64,000 nucleotides of DNA, from contig WAEK01000030.1 in NCBI GenBank assembly GCA_011634665.1, positions 1 through 64,000 on the forward strand, written 5' to 3'. Origin of the DNA: Mortierella sp. BCC40632. Lineage: Eukaryota > Mortierellomycota > Mortierellomycetes > Mortierellales > Mortierellaceae. Below are positions 44,469-56,572 of the stretch, piece by piece. The notes beneath the pieces are model-generated. The model did not search any database, was not told the origin of the DNA, and was given only the letters and a program-made list of their open reading frames with translations. The translations under genes were made by a program, and so were the position numbers. Numbering within the stretch: the first letter of the stretch is position 1; the number at the start of each line of letters is the position of its first letter.

Positions 44469-44659
44469 GTTGAAAGGGAAGAGGAAGAGATGCACAACCC
44501 ATACTTTGGAACCAGCACTTTAATTTTAGAGAGCACCAAAGAAGGTGACCATTGGTTGCAAATAAGTGCTTGAGAGGAGCTGATAACGCGCATGTTCAAT
44601 AAGTTATTGAGCGAATTGACCTCTCAATCTGTGGTCAAAAATTTTTGCAAGGCACAATA

Positions 44660-45220
44660 TTTCGCCAACGTCGTCGACTGAGTACGCCAGTAAAAGGATT
44701 ACCCATGACTTTTGCATCAGTCTTTGAACTCGTGTTCTTTGCCCATTGGCTGCTCGGTTCCTGCTTCGATTTTTTCTGCCTGCTGCATTTGATCCTGCTC
44801 CTGATCTTGTTCTCGTTCTCGTTCTTGCTTTTCTTTTTCCTCTTCACCTTTTCCATTCCTTGTCGCAGATATCAAGGTGTATTAGGTAGCCTTTTCCTCC
44901 TTCACCAAGGCAGCGTGGATTGGTTTATTGATCCAGCTTCTTAGGAATGGAGACATGTTTCTAGGTGAACCAAAAAGACTATTCTGAGATGGAGAGCAGT
45001 GGACTAAAGAAAGTTACACACATGTGCTCCAAGCTTGAAGGATGAAAACACAGCATTGGACCATGTGACATCCCAAAAATTTGTGTGGCTCATCTGACTT
45101 GGACAACTCATCATCAAGACTGAAAAAGGTTCCCATCTCTCTCTAATCTATCACATCGTCATCCAGGCAGCAACCCATTGTCCTACAAAGTACCTTTGCA
45201 AATATTCTTGTACTGTAGAA
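44660..45220. other. Border of island and gene region; upstream of SET gene
   Basis: A CT-rich stretch at 44,760-44,850 produces a hydrophobic plus frame that I do not accept. The part from about 44,960 is the probable promoter of the SET-domain gene. No TATA box is obvious. Confidence 0.4.
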
Positions 45221-46087
45221 ATGACTGAGAAGAGTTATATCGTTCGGGACACACCAGACAAAGGGAGGGGAATGTTCGCCACACAGGATATTAAGCGAGG
45301 GGCATGTGTTATGTCGGAGAGTCCGTTGTTGCTAGTCAGCCCTTATACATTGATGAGCCTGCACTCTCATGTACACGCCCTGCCCAGCAAGAGCAAGAAG
45401 GCCTTTTTCTCATTGCATAATATCTACGGAGACACATTACCGGAAGAACTTGGCATCGTCCGAACAAATGCGCTTCCTCAAGGCAAGGACGCTATTGACG
45501 GAGCGGTGTATCGCGTCATCTCGAGAATCAACCATAGTTGCACACCCAATGTCCACCACTTTTGGAACTCTATCACAAGAAAGGAGTATATCCATGCTAC
45601 GGAAGATATTGCAGAGGGGAGCGAGATCCTTACAAGCTACGTATCGCCTCTGATGAAAAAGTCTGCTAGGATGCAGAAGCTCCAGGAGGACTTCGCATTT
45701 ACTTGTCGATGTCGACTCTGCTCGTGTCCATCAAGTGATGAGTATGATACTGCAGTAACTCGCATCAACGAGTTGTCAGACCAGATTCTCTCGAATGCGT
45801 CATCGAACCCGAGGAAATCTATCGGGTGTGTTCGACAAGTTGTCGACTTGTTAGATAAGACTGGAATATGGGGCAAGACAGCGTTTTACTACGATGGATA
45901 CCAAATTTGTGCACAGTATGCCAACTATGATCTTGCAAAAGAATGGGCAGACTTGCTTTTGGAGTCTTATCGAATTGATGAAGGGGAGAGTGGAGACCAG
46001 TATAATCGCTACTTAACTTATAGTCGAAATCCAAAGTCTCATGAGCGTGCTGGTTGGGGTGGATTCGTCAATTTGAGAGGTGCCTGA
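45221..46087 (+). CDS. SET-domain protein
   Basis: This is an intact single-exon frame of 288 residues from ATG 45,221. The SET fold is visible: start YIVRDTPDKGRGMFATQDIKRG (residues 6-27), the RINHSCTPN motif (102-110) for S-adenosylmethionine binding and the pseudoknot, EILTSY (135-140), and a post-SET-like CRCRLC (162-167). The insert between the halves is short and lacks a clear MYND finger, so it resembles the small fungal SET proteins related to SMYD and SET5. Likely a lysine methyltransferase; the substrate is not predictable. The C-terminal part (FYYDGYQICAQYANYDLAKEWADL) is helical, TPR-like. Confidence 0.85.
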   Translation: MTEKSYIVRDTPDKGRGMFATQDIKRGACVMSESPLLLVSPYTLMSLHSHVHALPSKSKKAFFSLHNIYGDTLPEELGIVRTNALPQGKDAIDGAVYRVISRINHSCTPNVHHFWNSITRKEYIHATEDIAEGSEILTSYVSPLMKKSARMQKLQEDFAFTCRCRLCSCPSSDEYDTAVTRINELSDQILSNASSNPRKSIGCVRQVVDLLDKTGIWGKTAFYYDGYQICAQYANYDLAKEWADLLLESYRIDEGESGDQYNRYLTYSRNPKSHERAGWGGFVNLRGA

Positions 46088-46713
46088 GACTCAACCACAG
46101 TAGTCTCTTGGAGATAGTTGAGCTAATCGTGTATCACATTTTATCGTTTTGCTCGCTTTTTTATTGGACACTTTATCGAAATGAAAAAGACTTTAGTTGC
46201 TGATAAAAATATCTATCAGCCCCTCTTCATCCTTATCCGAAATGTTGCATCTCCTTTCAAGGTCAAATGTCCGCGACCTCTACAACATTTGTCTAGCATC
46301 TTTTGTCTTACAAAAAACTTCATTGGCCTCCCCCTCTTCTCGGTCGATCTCCCGAGACGACATTTGAATCAGTGAAAAATCACACCCTCTCTGTTAACAG
46401 GACAGAGGCATTGGTGGAATCAACACTACCTGCCAGAGAACAGTTGAAAGACCCTGACGAACTGCAGACTTTTCTTTCTTTAGTATTACTATTACTATTA
46501 CTATTACTTTTTTTAAAAAAAAAAAAAGTCGAGTTCAACTGCAATGTTAAATGTTTCTCGATAAGAAGAACTCATGAGGGAAAGGGACAGGATAAGAGAT
46601 ACACTGGGAAAGAAACTCTTGGACAATAGAGAGGCCTCGCTAAAATAGGAATTAAAGAAAATACATTAGTGAAGGTGGCTGTCATTCATCACCCGAGAGA
46701 AATATTTGTCTTG
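46088..46713. other. Intergenic, with a TTACTA microsatellite
   Basis: This lies between the convergent SET and INTS7 genes. A (TTACTA)n-like run is at 46,481-46,508, followed by poly-T/poly-A. No gene is seen, although an extra last exon of the INTS7 gene could lie at about 46,600-46,650 (see that entry). Confidence 0.5.
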
Positions 46714-49700
46714 TCATAAAGTTACCTGCAGAGATTCTGAATCTCCTCTTCCTGCTCCATCTTGCAGCTGCTCATTTAGGTATCTGAGAGCCCGCCGCCA
46801 AGAGTCATTGAAAATAGATTCAGACGATCTCGCTCCCTCTGATATCAGAGGCAAGTCTTCTACCGGGAATAAGAGTGGGATCAAAAGTGGATCGATATCG
46901 AAAATCTCACCCCTTTTGGACTGTGACTGAGAATCTACTGTCGGTCCAGGGGTTGGGGAAGAGAAGGAGGAGGTTGCAAGAAGAGTGGCGATCGTTTGAG
47001 TGGCATATGAGAGAGCAAGACACATGGTCTGAAGGATCCCAATAGCCATATCCGTCTGTTGATCTGCGTTATTCAGAGATTCGAGCAAAGTCCCGGACAG
47101 TGTTGGTTTTGCTAGATTTGATAAGGATGTCGAAAGCTTGGCCCTTAGAAGAGTGTAACGACGGGCTAGCTGGCTAAAGTTGTTTGAGCATTGAATTAAG
47201 AGAGCTTCATCTGTAGTCGCTGTTAGAAGGTGGGACGCATCAAGACCAACCGATCCCATTTGAAGACGACGCTGACTTGAGAGGCTGGAGGATGTAAAGT
47301 GCAAGGATGTAATAGCATGTTGACAAGCTTGAAGGTACTCCAGGCGCATATTACATATCTGCAGGTGGAAGGAGCGGTCCACTTGATATGCCTCCATCTC
47401 CTAGAAAGGCTCAAAGTAGAGATGTCTTAAGAGTTAGAAAAAAGGAAAAGAGGAGAGAAGAATGCATTTGTTCTTCACGACCCTGAAGCAAACGTACATG
47501 GAGGTGGTCAATGACTTTAGCATATTGCTGCATCTGTGGGTACAGATCAGTCACTGTTGTGCTTATTTCTGGGCTGTTTAATCTTGGTCCGTCGATTACA
47601 CTTTGCTGTTGCCTTGACTGTAATGAACTCTCCACTACAGACAACATCTGAATGCTCGACAGCCACAGTACACAAGGCACACTCTTGACTGGCTTTTCTA
47701 GATTCCTTAGGGCCACCACTGCCATAGTCGGCCACCCTGACTCTAGCGCATATCGAGCCAGTAGATAGAGCTCCCAATGGCTCTTTGAATATCTCCCATG
47801 AACATCGAATCCTCCAAACCGCTCCAGGAGCATGGAAAGTGAAGTCTCCAGTTGGTCTGAATTATGTGTTGCTGACAAGGTCATATGCCTGTAGACCGAT
47901 GCTGCCTCGAGTACCACTTTAAATACTTGCACCTAAATCAACATAGGTCAGAAACCCAGTAGGCACAAAGCAAAGATTTCAAGTCAGAAAAGAGTAATTC
48001 AATGACTCAACGCGCAAAATGAAACTAATGTATACGTTACTTACGAAAGGCTTTGGATTAGCACTGTTTAGGCAACTTTCCAAATAGGCAAGGATAGGCT
48101 CTTGGAGAGTCTGAAAGAGCGTAGGTCGTAGTTGAGCTACTTTTAATAGTGCTTTCGCAAGCGTACCCGCCTGATCTTTAGGGTAAACGAAAGAAGTTAG
48201 GTTTTAAGAGTTGGAGAAGGGCATAATCGGCTTATTCGCAAGCGATGATTTCTTACTTTCAAATGAGTAGAGCCACCCTATTAAGCGAGTAATTAATGTT
48301 GTCACTCTTTTGTCGTCATTGCACGTTACTGACAATACAGCCAGCTGTGAAAGGACAGCTCCGGTTCGAGTGCGTTGTTCGTGCAGAATTGTTTGGTCCC
48401 CTTGTTGCGAAGACCAGGCGGCACTAAGGAACTCTTCCATTGACGCAATTACAGCTGTGACCGCTTCAGAAAAGAGTGGATCTAGAAAGCCAATAGTCTG
48501 TTAGAGAGGTATAACCAAACGCGACGGATCTAGACAACAGGTGCAGCCTTTCACAGGGAAATACCTGGAAGCAACACATCCTTGTGCTCTTGTATGAAAG
48601 GTAGGACCGTGGCAAAGTATTCAAAACACTCCTGTTTCCCCAAATTAGATTGTGAAATAGAAAGGATTTGAAGACCTGCATTTAAAATTTCGTGGACGAG
48701 CTTTGCTCTGGCACTGTCAAGGAGAATGGATGACAGTATGCTTGTCCTAAGGAAGATCTTGTTTAACATTGACATGGCCTTCCTTGCCTCTGCTTCGTCC
48801 TTGGTTTCGCGAGCAATTTTAAAAAGGGTCTAAAAGGTATAGTCAGACAAATCAGAGTGATAGACAAGGAACCAAAGTTTGGATTAGATACCCTCTTTGC
48901 TTTGCAATGATATAGATTGACAGCAAACAATCTTAGATATACCTTGATGTGTTCATGGTCAAACTCAATTCCATTGTCTGCTAATAGTCCTAGGCAAATC
49001 ATCGACACGCGACGGATTCCGGATGACTCATGTGATTGAGCCTTTTGGACCAAGAGATCAATTTGCTGGGTCACATCCACTAATGAGTGAGAAGCGAGCC
49101 TCGTCAGCGTCTTTAAGATTGCTACCGTGTATTCTCCATCCTGGTTCAAGTCAAGGATATCAAGGCATGTCTTCCTTGCCTAGAGTGTTATTAGTTTGGA
49201 AGCATACGTCGCAATGGCATTCGAGTGAGTGGCATGGCCCTGGAAACTAGAAACGATGGTGCTGAATACACTTCCAATCTGAATTCTTACCAGCCGAGCC
49301 AGTGTAATATCCTCAAACATGTGTCCGAAGATGCGGATCAAACGTCTCCTGAGTGGCAGTGGTGTCTTCTCATCCCGAACCATAAATGCCAACTTTCCAC
49401 TGATAATGGCGCAAAATTTCTGAGACTGAGCACAAATCCTGTCTGCAGCATAAACGGCTGCACTCGCCTCCATGGCTTCTGAAGAGTCTAAAGAGTGGAT
49501 GATACTTTGTCATAGATTGGAGAGTATTAGTTGAAGTCCTGTTCATGAGGAAAAGATGACGACTAAGGTGATGGAGTTGTACCAATTTTAAATAGACGCT
49601 TATTCTTACTTGTGATAGACATCGATCCGATCGTAAATGATGGTAGACATGCATCCAAGGAGTCTATTATTAAAGATATAAAACGTAAGATGTTTTGTCC

Positions 49701-50226
49701 AAATAACGAAGGAGGAATTACCCTTTCCACATGAGCCTCCTATTGTCCATACCGCAGTGTGATTGCCCGAGCAAGAGGGTCGTTCGACTGCATCATCGGT
49801 GAAATGCGTTTAGTGGTTTCTTCAACGTTTAAGACTTTGTCCAGGTGATGTTGACTTGACTTGAAAACCTGAAGGATAGCATGCCGCTGAATATTATTGC
49901 TGCGCATCAGATTAACAAAGAGATCTAATGAGTCCTCGTTGACCACGCTTTCTAAAATGCTTACATAGGATCTGTCGACTAGGTGCATCGGAATACCTGT
50001 TTCTGAAATAATCCGCAAGCTTGAGGACAGCAGCGTTGATGATTACAGGGAAAGGAAACTCGTCGAAGAGGCGTGGGAATGAAGCAATGGCGCGAAGCTG
50101 ATCTGCTGGGCGTTGTGTTCGGTACTCCGTTTCCAGTTCGACCAAGCGCTTGAATCCAGCTTCATCAGAAGCCGCTCTTGCCATTGTAGGGGCCATTGTC
50201 GAGAAGCTGGTTGGATGAAACTGCAA
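46714..50226 (-). CDS. INTS7: Integrator complex subunit 7 homologue
   Basis: I read ten exons: 50226-49997, 49899-49753, 49663-49610, 49504-49291, 49179-48943, 48829-48565, 48481-48257, 48175-48045, 47932-47498 and 47400-46714. All have GT-AG introns and the sum of 2,625 bases is divisible by three (874 residues; Met codons at 50,226, 50,196 and 50,184 are in frame). The start (AIASFPRLFDEFPFPVIINAAVLKLADYF, shown in halves: RLFDEFPFP, VIINAAVLKLAD) and the next exons (HLDKVLNVEETTKRI, SNDPLARAITLR, HSLDSSEAMEASAAVYAA) follow animal INTS7, an alpha-helical repeat protein of about 960 residues. Integrator acts in the nucleus on snRNA 3' ends and paused polymerase II. The last exon ends beside GTAACT, so a further short exon is possible. 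Confidence 0.85.
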
Positions 50227-50689
50227 TGCTAAATGTCTGCGTGGAATAGATTTAGGGGACGTTCCAAAAATTATACGCCCCCTAAGGGCATCAGAGTCAG
50301 ATGGCCCCAGGACGGGACCCTGCCCTAGTCAGCAATAACTATGGAGATAAGACAAGTTCTCGCTCACTTGCTATCTTGTCTTCTACTGAACAAGAGGCCT
50401 CAACTACAAACAGGCGCGTTGACTAGGGCCCCTGAGCTTGGCGCTGATTCCAAGGCTCGCGTTGATCCAGACGTGTTCGACTCACCGAAAATGTCAAGCT
50501 CTGACTCATTACTTTTTTTTTTTTTTTTTTTTTTTTCTCACTGACTCTACAAAGATAGGACAGGGCATCTATTTTTTTTTTTTCTTTCTTCTTCTTCCTT
50601 CATCCACCTTATTCCTCCCCCCTATCCACCATCCGCCCTCTTCTTGCTTCCACTCCCATTGCTGTGAATGAGTCTAGTGCTAAGGAGCC
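50227..50689. promoter_or_regulatory. Divergent promoter between INTS7 and ARO1
   Basis: These 463 bases separate the two start codons. A poly-T tract (50,513-50,536) and a CT-rich leader (50,570-50,660) precede ARO1, as is common before strongly expressed fungal genes. No TATA box or named operator is recognised. Confidence 0.5.
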
Positions 50690-53600
50690 ATGAGTCATCC
50701 TAACCCCCACATTCAAAAGGTTTCAATCCTCGGGGAAGAATCCATCATCCTCGGCTTTCATATCTTTGACTTTCTTCTCCGAGATACGCTTTCCAACTTC
50801 AAGGCCTCAACCTATGTCGTTATCACCGACACCCATCTTCAGCATCTGTACCTTGATCGATTCCAGGCTATCTTCCATGCCGTCGTAGATCAGCTCTACA
50901 AGGTTGAGGGAGTCACCAAGCCTCGCCTACTCACGTATGTCATTCCGCCTGGAGAACAGTCCAAGTCAAGAGCCGTCAAGGGCGAAATCGAGGACTTTCT
51001 CCTCGGTGAAGCCTGTACTCGAGATTCTCTTCTCTTTGCGATGGGCGGTGGTGTCATCGGCGACTTAGTTGGATTTGTTGCTGCCACGTTCATGCGTGGT
51101 ATCCCTTTTGTCCAGATCCCGACAACATTGCTGGCGATGGTTGACTCTTCGATCGGTGGTAAGACTGCGGTAGACACTCCACTGGCCAAAAACCCAATTG
51201 GCGCTTTCTGGCAACCAAAGCGCATCTACATCGATCTTTCTGTCCTCGAGACTTTGCCGGAGCGTGAATTTGTTAATGGAATGGCAGAGGTTATTAAAAC
51301 TGCAGCCATCTGGAACCATGATGACTTTGTTCTGCTTGAGAATGGTGCCGAGGCTATTCGTGATGCTGTCTTGAAGCCCGTTCGAACTGTGGAGTTCCAA
51401 GGTTGGTCTTTTTTTTTTTTTTTTTTTACAATTAGAGTTTAGATCTCTTATCTCGACGTTTGTGACTTATCTTGATATCGAGGAACCTGTCGTTAACGCG
51501 CAACTGTTTATTTTTCCCTGGCCTGGTTTAGGTGCAACTCTAGAATCCCGTACCCCAGCTCAGCAGCTTCTTCTTAAGGTCGTCATGGCCTCGGCAGGCG
51601 TCAAGGCTCATGTTGTGACGGTTGATGAGCGTGAAACTGGCTTACGCGGGTTGCTTAACTTTGGCCACTCGATTGGACATGCGATCGAAGGCCTTGTCAC
51701 ACCAAAGCTACTTCACGGAGAGTGCGTCGCTGTCGGAATGATCAAAGAGGCCGAGATCGCGCGTCACTGTGGCTATCTTTCTCAAGTCGCTGTCGGACGA
51801 CTGACTCGCTGCATTCAAGCATACGGTTTGCCTGTTTCCATGGACGAGAAGTTTGTAAAGTCCCATATTGGCGACCAATACTGCTCAGTGGATGAGCTTA
51901 TGCAAGTCCTCCGGGTGGACAAGAAGAATATGGGCTCTCAAAAACGCATCGTGATGCTTTCGGAGATCGGCAAGACGCTTGAGCCAAAGCCTTCAAATAT
52001 CTCCGATGACATTATCCGAAAGATTCTTGGTGCAGCCACGATTGTTCACCCCCGCCCTGTGAATCACCCGCCTGTTGTACTCTCCCCTCCAGGATCGAAG
52101 TCGATCTCAAACAGAGCTCTTGTGTTGGCAGCTCTGGGCACTGGAGTTTGCCGCCTCAAGGGCTTGTTGCATTCCGATGACACTCAGGTCATGCTTACTG
52201 CGCTTACTAAGCTCGGGGCTGCCACGTTTGAATGGGAGGATAATGGAGATACTCTTGTCGTGCATGGAAACGGAGGAAAGATGCAAGTGCCCGACTCTGA
52301 GCTTTATTTGGGTAATGCGGGAACCGCTGCTCGCTTCTTGACAACTGTTAGTGTCCTTGTCCCACCATCCTCTGATCTCACAGCAAAGATAATTCTGACT
52401 GGAAATGCAAGGATGAAACAGCGACCCATCGCGCCATTGATCGATGCACTGGCAACAAACGGATCAGAGTTCAAGTATGTCGAGAGCAAAGGGTGTCTTC
52501 CCATTGCTGTCACACCAACTGATCATGGTCTTGCTGGAGGTGAAATTCAGCTTGCTGCCTCGATCTCATCACAGTATGTCTCGTCTATTCTTCTCTGTGC
52601 CCCCTATGCCTCCAAAGAAGTTACACTTGTCTTGACTGGAGGGCAAGTAATCTCTCAGCCATATATCGACATGACGATTGCCATGATGAAGTCTTTTGGT
52701 GTCAACGTTGAGGCTCTTCCGAACAACACCTATCGCATTCCAAAAAGGCCGTATGTCAACCCATCTACATACCACGTCGAGGCCGACGCATCGTCTGCAA
52801 CTTATCCTTTAGCGGTCGCTGCCATCACGGGCACCACCTGTACTGTCCCCAACATTGGCTCAAGCTCACTTCAAGGCGATGCTGGCTTTGCTGTCAATGT
52901 ACTTCGTCCAATGGGATGCAAGGTCATCCAGACAGAGACTTCTACTACGGTCACTGGACCACCCATTGGTACACTGAAACCCTTGGCGCACATTGATATG
53001 GAGACCATGACGGATGCCTTTTTGACAGCCTCTGTTCTGGCAGCCGTCACTCAGACAGCTTCTCCTGGCGGACCAAATGTTACGAAGATCAGTGGCATTG
53101 CGAACCAACGTGTCAAGGAGTGCAATCGGATTGCCGCAATGATGCATGAGCTTGGCAAATTTGGAGTTACCACCTCAGAGTTTGACGATGGAATCATTGT
53201 TCATGGTCATGATATTGCCTCTCTTTCTCCACCAGTCGATGGCGTCAAGTGCTATGATGACCACCGTGTTGCAATGAGTTTCAGCGTCCTTGCTTGCGTT
53301 GTCCCAGGAGGAACTATCATTCGCGAGAAGAAGTGTGTTGAAAAGACCTGGCCAACTTGGTGGGATGACCTCGAGTCCAAGCTCGGTGGACGCACCTCAG
53401 ATGTTGACATTGGTCCTGCCTCAGAACATCATGACTATGAAATTACAGAAAAGACTACTGCTGCGCACCAAGGCTCTAGACTGGACGCCACGATTGTAGT
53501 GATTGGAATGCGTGGGGCAGGCAAGACGTCAATGGGCCATTTCGCGTCAAGGTCGCTTAACCGACCATTCGAGGATGTCGACCAGTACCTCGAACGGACA

Positions 53601-55682
53601 CTCTCGACCACTATTCCAGAGTTCATCAAACTCCATGGTTGGCTAGCATTCAGAGAACAGGAGGCAAAGATGCTGCAGGAGCTTCTCCAAAAGTACCCGA
53701 CAGGATATGTCATCTCTTGCGGAGGAGGAATTGTCGAGACTGCTTCATCACGAGACCTTTTCAAGGAGTACATCAAGAGCGGTGGTGTTGTATTGCACTT
53801 GGTCCGAGGTATTGACGAAATCGAAGCATACTTGAACAAGGACACCACCCGACCCATGTATGGAGAGAGCATGCGTGACGTTTGGGCTCGCCGAGAAGCC
53901 TGGTACCACGAGTGTAGCAATTTTGAGTTTGTTATCTCAGGACAGCAACTGAAGGGCGTCGAAGCCGAGGATGCAAGTGAATGGCGACTTGTTGAAAGCA
54001 TTTTTAAGCGCTACCTGAGACTTATTACTGGATCCAGGGATGATCACCTTACTACTGAACAAACTGCCCCCAAGCCTTCCTTTTTCCTCTCACTCACCTT
54101 CCCTGATGTCAGCCCTGCTCTGCCCCACCTTTCGCAGTTGACTCTTGGATCTGATGTGATTGAGCTTCGCGTTGATTTGCTAAAGGTCCCGGACAACAGC
54201 GAGGTTGCCTTCCGGGAACACGTCGCTCAACAAGTGTCCCTTCTTCGTCGACACTCTGTTCTGCCCATTCTCTTCACCGTTCGGTCAGCCTCTCAAGGCG
54301 GTCAATGGCCCGATGGTGATGTCCACGGAATGGTCAGCCTCTTGAAGGATGGCCTGAAATGGGGTGTCGAGTACCTTGACGTCGAGATTACCCTCCCTAA
54401 GGCTGCCATTGACTCTGTTTTAGCTGTTCGTGGTTCAACAAAGATTGTCGCTTCGTGGCACGATTGTCAAGGCTCCGTTTTGTGGGGCTCAAAGGAGATG
54501 GAGTCGCGATACCAGCTTGCCAAATCACTTTCACCAGATGTTGTCAAGCTCATCGGAACGGCCAAGTCACTGAAGCACAACTTCAATTGCTCAGAGTTCT
54601 CAGAATCAAAAACCTCTCGCTCAGGCGAACCGCCTCTCATTGCCATGAACATGGGACCCATGGGCCAGCTATCCCGTGTGCTGAACGACTTTTTGACTCC
54701 TGTTACTCATGAGCTGTTGCCTGTCAAAGCAGCACCTGGTCAACTCTCTGCCCGAGAGATTCAAGTAACTCGAAATGCAATTGGCCTGACGCCCAGGAAA
54801 CAGTTCTACCTATTTGGAAATCCTATCCAGCAGTCTCTTTCTCCATTGATGCACAACACCTCATTTCAGTCGCTCGGATTGCCATTCCACTATGGTCTTC
54901 ACGAAACGGACTCTGTAGATGTGACCGTTGTAGAAAAGATGCGTTCCAAGGACTTTGGAGGCGCCAGTGTGACTATCCCTCACAAGATCGATATTATGAC
55001 ACATCTGGATGAGATTACTGGCGAAGCCAAAGTCATTGGAGCTGTGAATACTGTCATTCCGATCACCAAGGATGAGAAGACGACTCTTGTTGGAGATAAC
55101 ACGGATTGGCTAGGAATCCATCATCAAATTGAGCACCATCTTGCTTCGACAACCAAAAGAGACCCCGCAAAGATGAGAGGACTAGTTATTGGTGCAGGAG
55201 GTACCTCTCGTGCTGCTCTCTATGCTCTTCATCGACTTGGTGTTAAAGAAATTGCTATCTTTAACCGAACGATGGTCAAGGCCCAGGCTGTAGCGGATAG
55301 CTTCAAGGATCTATTTGAGATCGAAGTCTTGAGTGTCAATGATTTGAAGTCAAGCACAGTCAAGGCTGAATTTGATCTGATTGTCTCCACGATCCCAGGT
55401 ACGATCGACTCCGAGTCTATGTTTGACGAGCGAATCTTTGGAGTCTCGACTTTGGGGGATATTGCTCATCAGGTTGATTCCAAGGTTGGTGTGGCAGTCG
55501 AGTTGGCTTACACCCCAAGGGTAACTCGTTTCTTGAAGTTGGCCAAGCAAGCAGGTTGGGTGACTGTTGAAGGAAGTCAGGTTTTGGTGGAGCAAGGTGG
55601 GTGGCAAGCGTTGAAGTGGGTCGGTCGTACGTGGGACCTTGCGTCGGTCCAACGCCAGATGGATCTTGTACCAAGACAATAG
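50690..55682 (+). CDS. ARO1: Pentafunctional AROM polypeptide (shikimate pathway)
   Basis: The two exons are 50690-51401 and 51532-55682, with a 130-base GT-AG intron; 1,620 residues, the normal size. Five enzymes are fused in the usual fungal order. 3-dehydroquinate synthase has MGGGVIGD near 118. EPSP synthase has [12 protein letters not shown] near 422. Shikimate kinase has the P-loop GMRGAGKT near 896. Type I dehydroquinase has ELRVDLL near 1,115 and the Schiff-base Lys in LIGTAKS near 1,242. Shikimate dehydrogenase has [15 protein letters not shown] near 1,332 and the NADP site GAGGTSRAA near 1,458. It makes EPSP from DAHP in the cytosol for Phe, Tyr and Trp. All key motifs are present. 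The intron carries a poly-T run close to its donor. Confidence 0.97.
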
Positions 55683-56572
55683 TTAGTAGAACTACATTAG
55701 TCTTGCATAATCAATTTTGACTTCTAAAAAAAAAAAAAAAAACCAGTGCAGTCTCGTGGAGAGAACATTTGTCATGCTAACTGCTTGAGGCAGGAGGGAC
55801 ACATGAAAGGACACAAGGCAACAATTTAGGCGATACCCGTTTAGTTGAACTAGAATAGACTCTCGACGCTAAATAGTCGTCAGAATAAACTCTTCGCCGA
55901 GAGGCTAAAAGGCACTGACATTCATATTACCAAAAATAAAAGCAAATACACGAGAACTCGACAGTCTCGCTCTTATTTTTCTTCTCGGCGGTCTTTACTG
56001 ATCGCATTGCCAATCAACTGTTATCTGTGGAGCTCAATGAGGCAAATAACCGGTAATAGAGTATCTTCATTTCATGCAGCAGCTCCAGGAGTAAAAGAAC
56101 AGAGAGCAATGGTAGGCATCGATAGTCTGCCATGATCATAATCAATGATCCGCTGGCGCTGTATGTGTCTTAAGTGTATTACCTCATCTCCACCGCTAGG
56201 ACGACTGAGTCAGTCATGTCAAACTCTGCCGAATGCATTCTATACTTTGCAGAAATGAAAGAGGTGAAGCAACCAAGTGATCGTGTCACGGCTTGACTGG
56301 TCCTCCTTGACTTGCTTTTCTCTTCTCATCCTCCCCACCCCCCCTCTCACTTTCATTTTCTTTTTTTCTTCTTTCTTTTCTTTCCTTTTTCCTTTTTCCT
56401 TTTTTTTTTTTTTTTTTTTTTCATTGTGGGGAATCACATCGCGTCTCCTTCCTGCTCGTCAACTGAGTGAAGGTAGGCGAGATAGTCGCCCTTTCTATTT
56501 TACTATTGGCTGGTCAAATTTTCCTCTGCTTTTGTGTCCGCTAACAGGCAGAGCTGTTCTGGCGTTGTAAAG
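55683..56572. other. Intergenic, no gene seen
   Basis: It contains the 3' end region of ARO1 (poly-A run at 55,725-55,742) and a long CT/poly-T block at 56,340-56,421. No domain or RNA gene was recognised. Confidence 0.5.

Larger units (their letters stand above)
41538..44657 (+). mobile_element. Two-gene IS630-like transposon, copy Z2
   Basis: TA lies at 41,536-41,537 and 44,658-44,659. It is 3,120 bp, inverted relative to Z1 and almost the same in sequence. The transposase is on plus near the inner end, and ORF1 on minus near the outer end, with 17 bases between the two stop codons. The pair with Z1 forms a 6.5-kb near-palindrome. Confidence 0.85.

Noticed and set aside
38146..44669. Single giant foldback transposon
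   Set aside because: Each arm has its own TA duplication and its own pair of ends, so two independent insertions explain it better.
44645..44944. Hydrophobic 99-residue plus frame, possible membrane protein
   Set aside because: It is generated by a CT-rich low-complexity stretch, starts at the transposon border, and has no homologue I recognise.
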